A stretch of DNA of 64,000 nt, from positions 18,234,192-18,298,191 of the forward strand of contig NC_037603.1 in NCBI RefSeq assembly GCF_003073045.1. The letters run 5' to 3'. The notes below the pieces were generated by a model. That model saw only the letters and a list, made by a program, of their open reading frames with translations. It searched no databases and was not told where the DNA came from. The translations under genes and the position numbers were made by a program. Origin of the DNA: Pomacea canaliculata (lineage: Eukaryota; Mollusca; Gastropoda; Architaenioglossa; Ampullariidae). Positions within the stretch are counted from its first letter, which is position 1. Each line of letters starts with the position of its first letter. Positions 60,108 through 64,000 of this stretch are shown here, in pieces.

Positions 60108-63100
60108 ATGGTGGCAGAACACGCCGGCACCGACATCGACATATTTGAAGGGCACATCAGACCAAGGTCTAAATCATTTACGAGTGTAAGGTCATTCAAA
60201 AACTTATATCGCAGTGAAATTGACTCAGCTCTTGAGGAAGTTCAATCACACAGGGTACCCAGCCATCATCACACTGGCGGTCAGCAATATCCCAGAGATC
60301 CTCACATTCACCATCACCACAAACATCATCATTCACAGGAGCATAATGAGTCAGCCCCAGTCCCAGAGCCAGAAGCAGAAAATCACCCCAAATCATCATC
60401 ACCAACACCAAGGCAACACAGACACCGGTCTTGCAGGAAGGCATCCAAACAAAGAGAAAAGTCCAGTCCTACAGGTGTGAGCGACGACATGCTTGTGAAC
60501 TTATCCTTTTGTGGCTGTGGCTTCCTCGGCATGTACCACCTGGGTGTGGCCTCCTGCCTCATGAAGTATGGACAGTCCTTTTTGTCGCGAGTGGATCGGG
60601 TGGCAGGAGCTTCAGCTGGTGCCCTGATTGGGGCACTGTTGGTGACGTCCCCAACACAACAGAAAGTTGAGGTATGTAACCACATTGTTAGTGATGACTG
60701 TGTATAATGCTGTATATGAGCTATGCAAGCATTTTTGTTTTTACTCCACCACCCCTGCTTCCACTGATAGACTAAGACTATCATCATGGAACCAAGCCAT
60801 GAAAGGCATTAGATAGAGATAAAAGTATTGCTTTTTAATATGCATTTGATTTCAGTCATTTGAACACTATTTGTGTGTTTTGTATTTTTTGTGTGGTATG
60901 GCTTTGTTTTCAGTATTTATTCAGCTTTGATTATTTCATCATATCACTCAACCATTTTAGAGTTTGAAAAATCTGCAAGATTAGCATCCCAGTGTACAGA
61001 TAAACTTTTATAAATTGAATGTTTTGTATTTGTGTCTCATGTGGACTTTGTGACAGTAATATCAGTTGATCCACTCTGCATGGCCTCAGAAGAGTTAAGC
61101 CTAGTGTGTTCCCTTTTGAACTTCTGTGTACTCAGTGTCCTTAGAACTCAATTTGTCTAGGAGTATCATATGTCAGTAGTTCTACATAATTTATGTTTGG
61201 GATTATGCACATCAGAAAGACTCTTATAGTAGGCCAAGATGTTATGCGGACAGATTTATGAGTGTGGTCTCCAGTCTTGCCAGCATTTACTTCAGGTGGG
61301 CAAACTGTTAAAAAAAGGTTGACTTACATGTAAGCTGGATAAAGATTGGATGTGAATCTTATCCACTTCTCATTGAAACAGTGCTAATTTCAATGCTGCA
61401 TTGGCTATAGTCACAGTCCAAAAGCTGGGGCATAAAAATTCTTTTTTTATAGAATGAAAGCAGATTTATATTCTCTACATGGACTTTTATATATATAGCA
61501 TTCATCAAGTATTTAGAGAGATAAAGGCATTTGTTATGGTATGGAGGTCCTCCTTCATTGTAAGCATATTTATGGGCTGTCTGACAGTATGGAGGTATAA
61601 CAACATCTTGCAATCTGCTTAAAAACACAAGAAAAGATTTTCTTTTGATACATAAGGTGTGATCCCTATACTTGACTATTAAATGCCAAGATGCTGACTC
61701 ATAAAATTACTTTGTGACTGAACCTATTTTAGCCACTTTATTAAAAAATTATCTTGTATAGATGTCCTTTCCATAAACAATGTGATTCAAAACTGCTGGT
61801 AGGGCAGGTATATAAAATAAAAGGTTAATTAAGTGAGAAAAGTGTAATGTCCCTTGCAGAACTATAATTTGATAAAATAATGTTCCTAGCTTAAAGGTTA
61901 GTTAACATAAATACTTCAGGCTGAACTTTATGTAAGGTACAGCACTATACAAAATGCTGTATTATTATTACTATTATTTCCCAGCAGTAACATTTGTTGT
62001 TTTAATTAGAAATTAAAATGAAACCATTACAAAAGTGTTTAACTGAAAAAGATTATCAGTGCTGAAATTAAAAAATGTCAACAGCTTTTGGAAAAGCTCT
62101 CTCTCTCTCTCAAACACACACACATTCACTTGGTAAGGGCTGTGGAAAAGCCACTAGTGACAAGGAAAGATAGCTTACCTTGGTCATAAATACAATCATT
62201 AAACATCAGCTGACTCTAAATGCGTGTATATGTGCACAAGAAACCATGCATACATACAAAGAGAAAGAACAAGAGACATACAGACTAACACAGAATGAAA
62301 GTTTGTAAAAATAGAGCCCTGTTACATGAAGTCATAATCCAGGTCATGTATTTTCAAAATAAATATATTTTCTGTCACATTGCAGACATAAATCCTTTCC
62401 CATTCATTTTCGAAAACAGATTGTTTCTGTCTAGGCAAAAATGTGCATGTTTTTTATTACTAGCTAAAATTCCTTGTCACAGGAGAGTACAATAATGTGT
62501 CTGCTCTGAAACTGAGGTGTTTGTCATGTTCTTCCTGAATTTGTGTTAGAGACTGTTGGGTTACTGTGACTGTACTAGTATGTGCATATGTGCAAACATA
62601 AATGTACATGAATTTGCATATAAGTGCAGTTGCATGCATTTTGAGTGCAATTTTTTATTAGATCTTTTTATGATTAATAGCATAAAGTGGTTACCATGTA
62701 GGTCTATAAAGTCCAGGGTTTTTTGTTTGTGTTTTGAAAAGAAGGTTGGAAAATGTAGTGAACTTTGTTTTAAATTATTTCACAAAATCTAAGACAGAGG
62801 CTAGGAAGCAGACACCTTCATAATTTTGAAGATATGCAAACAAAAGGAAGTATTTTTTACCCTCTCCACCATCCTCATTTACAAATGGTGACAACTGTCA
62901 AGCTGGTGTGGCAGCAGCAACTTTATTTTAGCCATTTAATGTGTTATAGTTTTATTTAGATGTTTTTGCTTAGGTGAAATGTTTTTTCCTGTCAGCAGTG
63001 GCTTCCTTGATTCTTACCGAGTTGACATTTCCTGTGACCTGTTTATATAAACACTGGATGATTGTGTTTCCTCGGGTTTTTTTTTGTTTCCTTGGAAGGC

Positions 63101-63914
63101 TAGGGGAGGGAAGTAAAGAGATTAAGACATGTATTTTTCCCATGGAATTTTATGAATAACTGTTAGGTCCCGCTGTTCCCCCTCATCTTTGCTCCCAGTT
63201 CTCACAAATCTCTTTTTCATTCATGAACTTTTTTTTTCTCTAGTTCCATTCCCATTATTTACACAGGTGGTAGAGGTGGTAGGGGAGAGGGATGAGCATC
63301 TGTCAGTTGAATTTTTAACTTCTCACTTGATGGATAAGTGAAGCAGACAGGGACTTTTAATGACCCCAGTAAGGCAGTTTGGTGTTTATTAAATGCCTTG
63401 AATTTGTTGATTAGAGGTAAGCTAGGAGAGCCAATATGCATTGTAAACTGACACCATTTGTAATGGAACATAATAATTTTCTGTGCTAAAAAGCTGTCAT
63501 TCTGCTCACAAAGCTACCATTTTTGGTCTTGCTTTGACTGAAAAATGCTTTGACCTTTTTTTTTAAAAAAAAACAACAACCCAGATTCTATTATTGTTGC
63601 AGTTTTAAAAATTCCTGTCTGTATTTTCTAGCAGGTATTAGAAATATCTTTATTTCTTATCTTCTCCTTTCTCTGTTTTGCAGTTATCAAAAGAAGCCTT
63701 TATTCAGCTAGCTAGAGGCATCCGCAACAAGCCCATGGGTGCCTTGACACCAGGCTATCGGCTGAGTGATGAGGTTGCCCGTCTTCTTGACAGCATCCTG
63801 CCAGTCAATGCACACGAGCTTGCACGTGGAAAACTGCATGTCTCCTTGACTCATGGAAAAACTCGCCAGAACAAACTTTTCTCAGATTTTCAATCAAGAG
63901 AGGAACTGATTGAG
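60108..63914 (+). CDS. Patatin-like phospholipase (PNPLA1-4/ATGL family), 5' part
   Basis: PNPLA enzymes hydrolyse triacylglycerol or phospholipid at lipid droplets and membranes. Two exons: 60108-60671 (188 codons, phase 0) and 63684-63914 (77 codons); the gene continues past the window. Residues 1-125 form an extension rich in Ser and charge, with a His run (HIHHHHKHHHSQEH) not found in human PNPLA2. The patatin domain then starts with NLSFCGCGFLGMYHLGVASC, where G-C-G-F-L-G is the oxyanion loop, and GASAGALIGALLVT holds the catalytic Ser (GXSXG). Exon 2 (SKEAFIQLARGIRNKPMGAL, LPVNAHELARGKLHVSLT, FQSREELIE) matches ATGL family order. The catalytic Asp lies in later exons. The frame is open upstream of the ATG to the acceptor at 60084, so coding could start in an earlier exon. 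Confidence 0.93.
60672..63683 (+). other. Intron of the PNPLA gene
   Basis: The 3.0-kb intron has donor gtatgt and acceptor ttttgcag. It is AT-rich with short CT/CA microsatellite near 62100. I recognise no exon or transposon in it. Confidence 0.7.
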
Positions 63915-64000
63915 GTTATTTTCCTTTATTTTTAAGATAATGACCCTTTGTTAAAAAAGAAATCCAAATGATATGTCACTTGTCTTCTCTGTCCTAGTTT

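Noticed and set aside
1-64000. CRISPR arrays, operons, bacterial-type genes, retrovirus-like or Polinton elements
   Set aside because: No regularly spaced repeats, no Shine-Dalgarno-led gene strings, and no paired long terminal repeats or capsid-, envelope- or integrase-like frames were seen. All mobile elements noted are LINE, SINE, hAT or mariner.

Overview
This is intron-rich animal nuclear DNA (spliced genes with GT-AG introns, AT-rich introns, SINEs, LINEs, hAT and mariner elements). The protein sequences and the repeat style suggest a lophotrochozoan, most likely a gastropod-like mollusc. That placement is inference, because no species-diagnostic sequence was found.

Layout. (1) 1-4.5 kb, + strand: the 3' nine coding exons of ATG3, the E2-like enzyme of autophagy; the first exon lies left of the window. 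(2) 6.5-23.6 kb: a tandem duplication carrying two related phospholipid scramblase copies (A at 8578-12015, B at 15122-19651). Each has the same seven-exon structure. Copy A has a one-base insertion giving an early stop, and copy B has a frame change in its first coding exon. Both copies share an old LINE insertion in intron 3 and a head-to-head minus-strand candidate exon. Two diverged copies of a possible promoter / noncoding first exon lie at 20.0-20.9 and 22.5-23.3 kb. (3) 26.7-31.3 kb: a third, fully open scramblase gene of 329 codons, probably the functional parental type. (4) 34.6-37.7 kb, minus strand: RBX1, the RING subunit of cullin ubiquitin ligases, complete in three exons. Its second intron holds a LINE 3' fragment with a hAT MITE inserted in it. 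(5) 37.7-60.1 kb: about 22 kb with no recognisable gene. It contains two hAT MITEs, three copies of a tRNA-derived SINE, CpG-rich blocks and some unproven candidate first exons. (6) 60.1 kb to the end, + strand: the first two recognised exons of a patatin-like phospholipase (PNPLA/ATGL family) with an unusual His-rich N-terminal extension.

The genes do not form one pathway, though ATG3, scramblases and a PNPLA lipase all act on membranes or lipids. The most informative story is the scramblase cluster: birth by tandem duplication, loss of the proline-rich N-terminus, possible decay, and mobile-element insertions that give the relative order of events. I saw no clear sign of a wholly new system.
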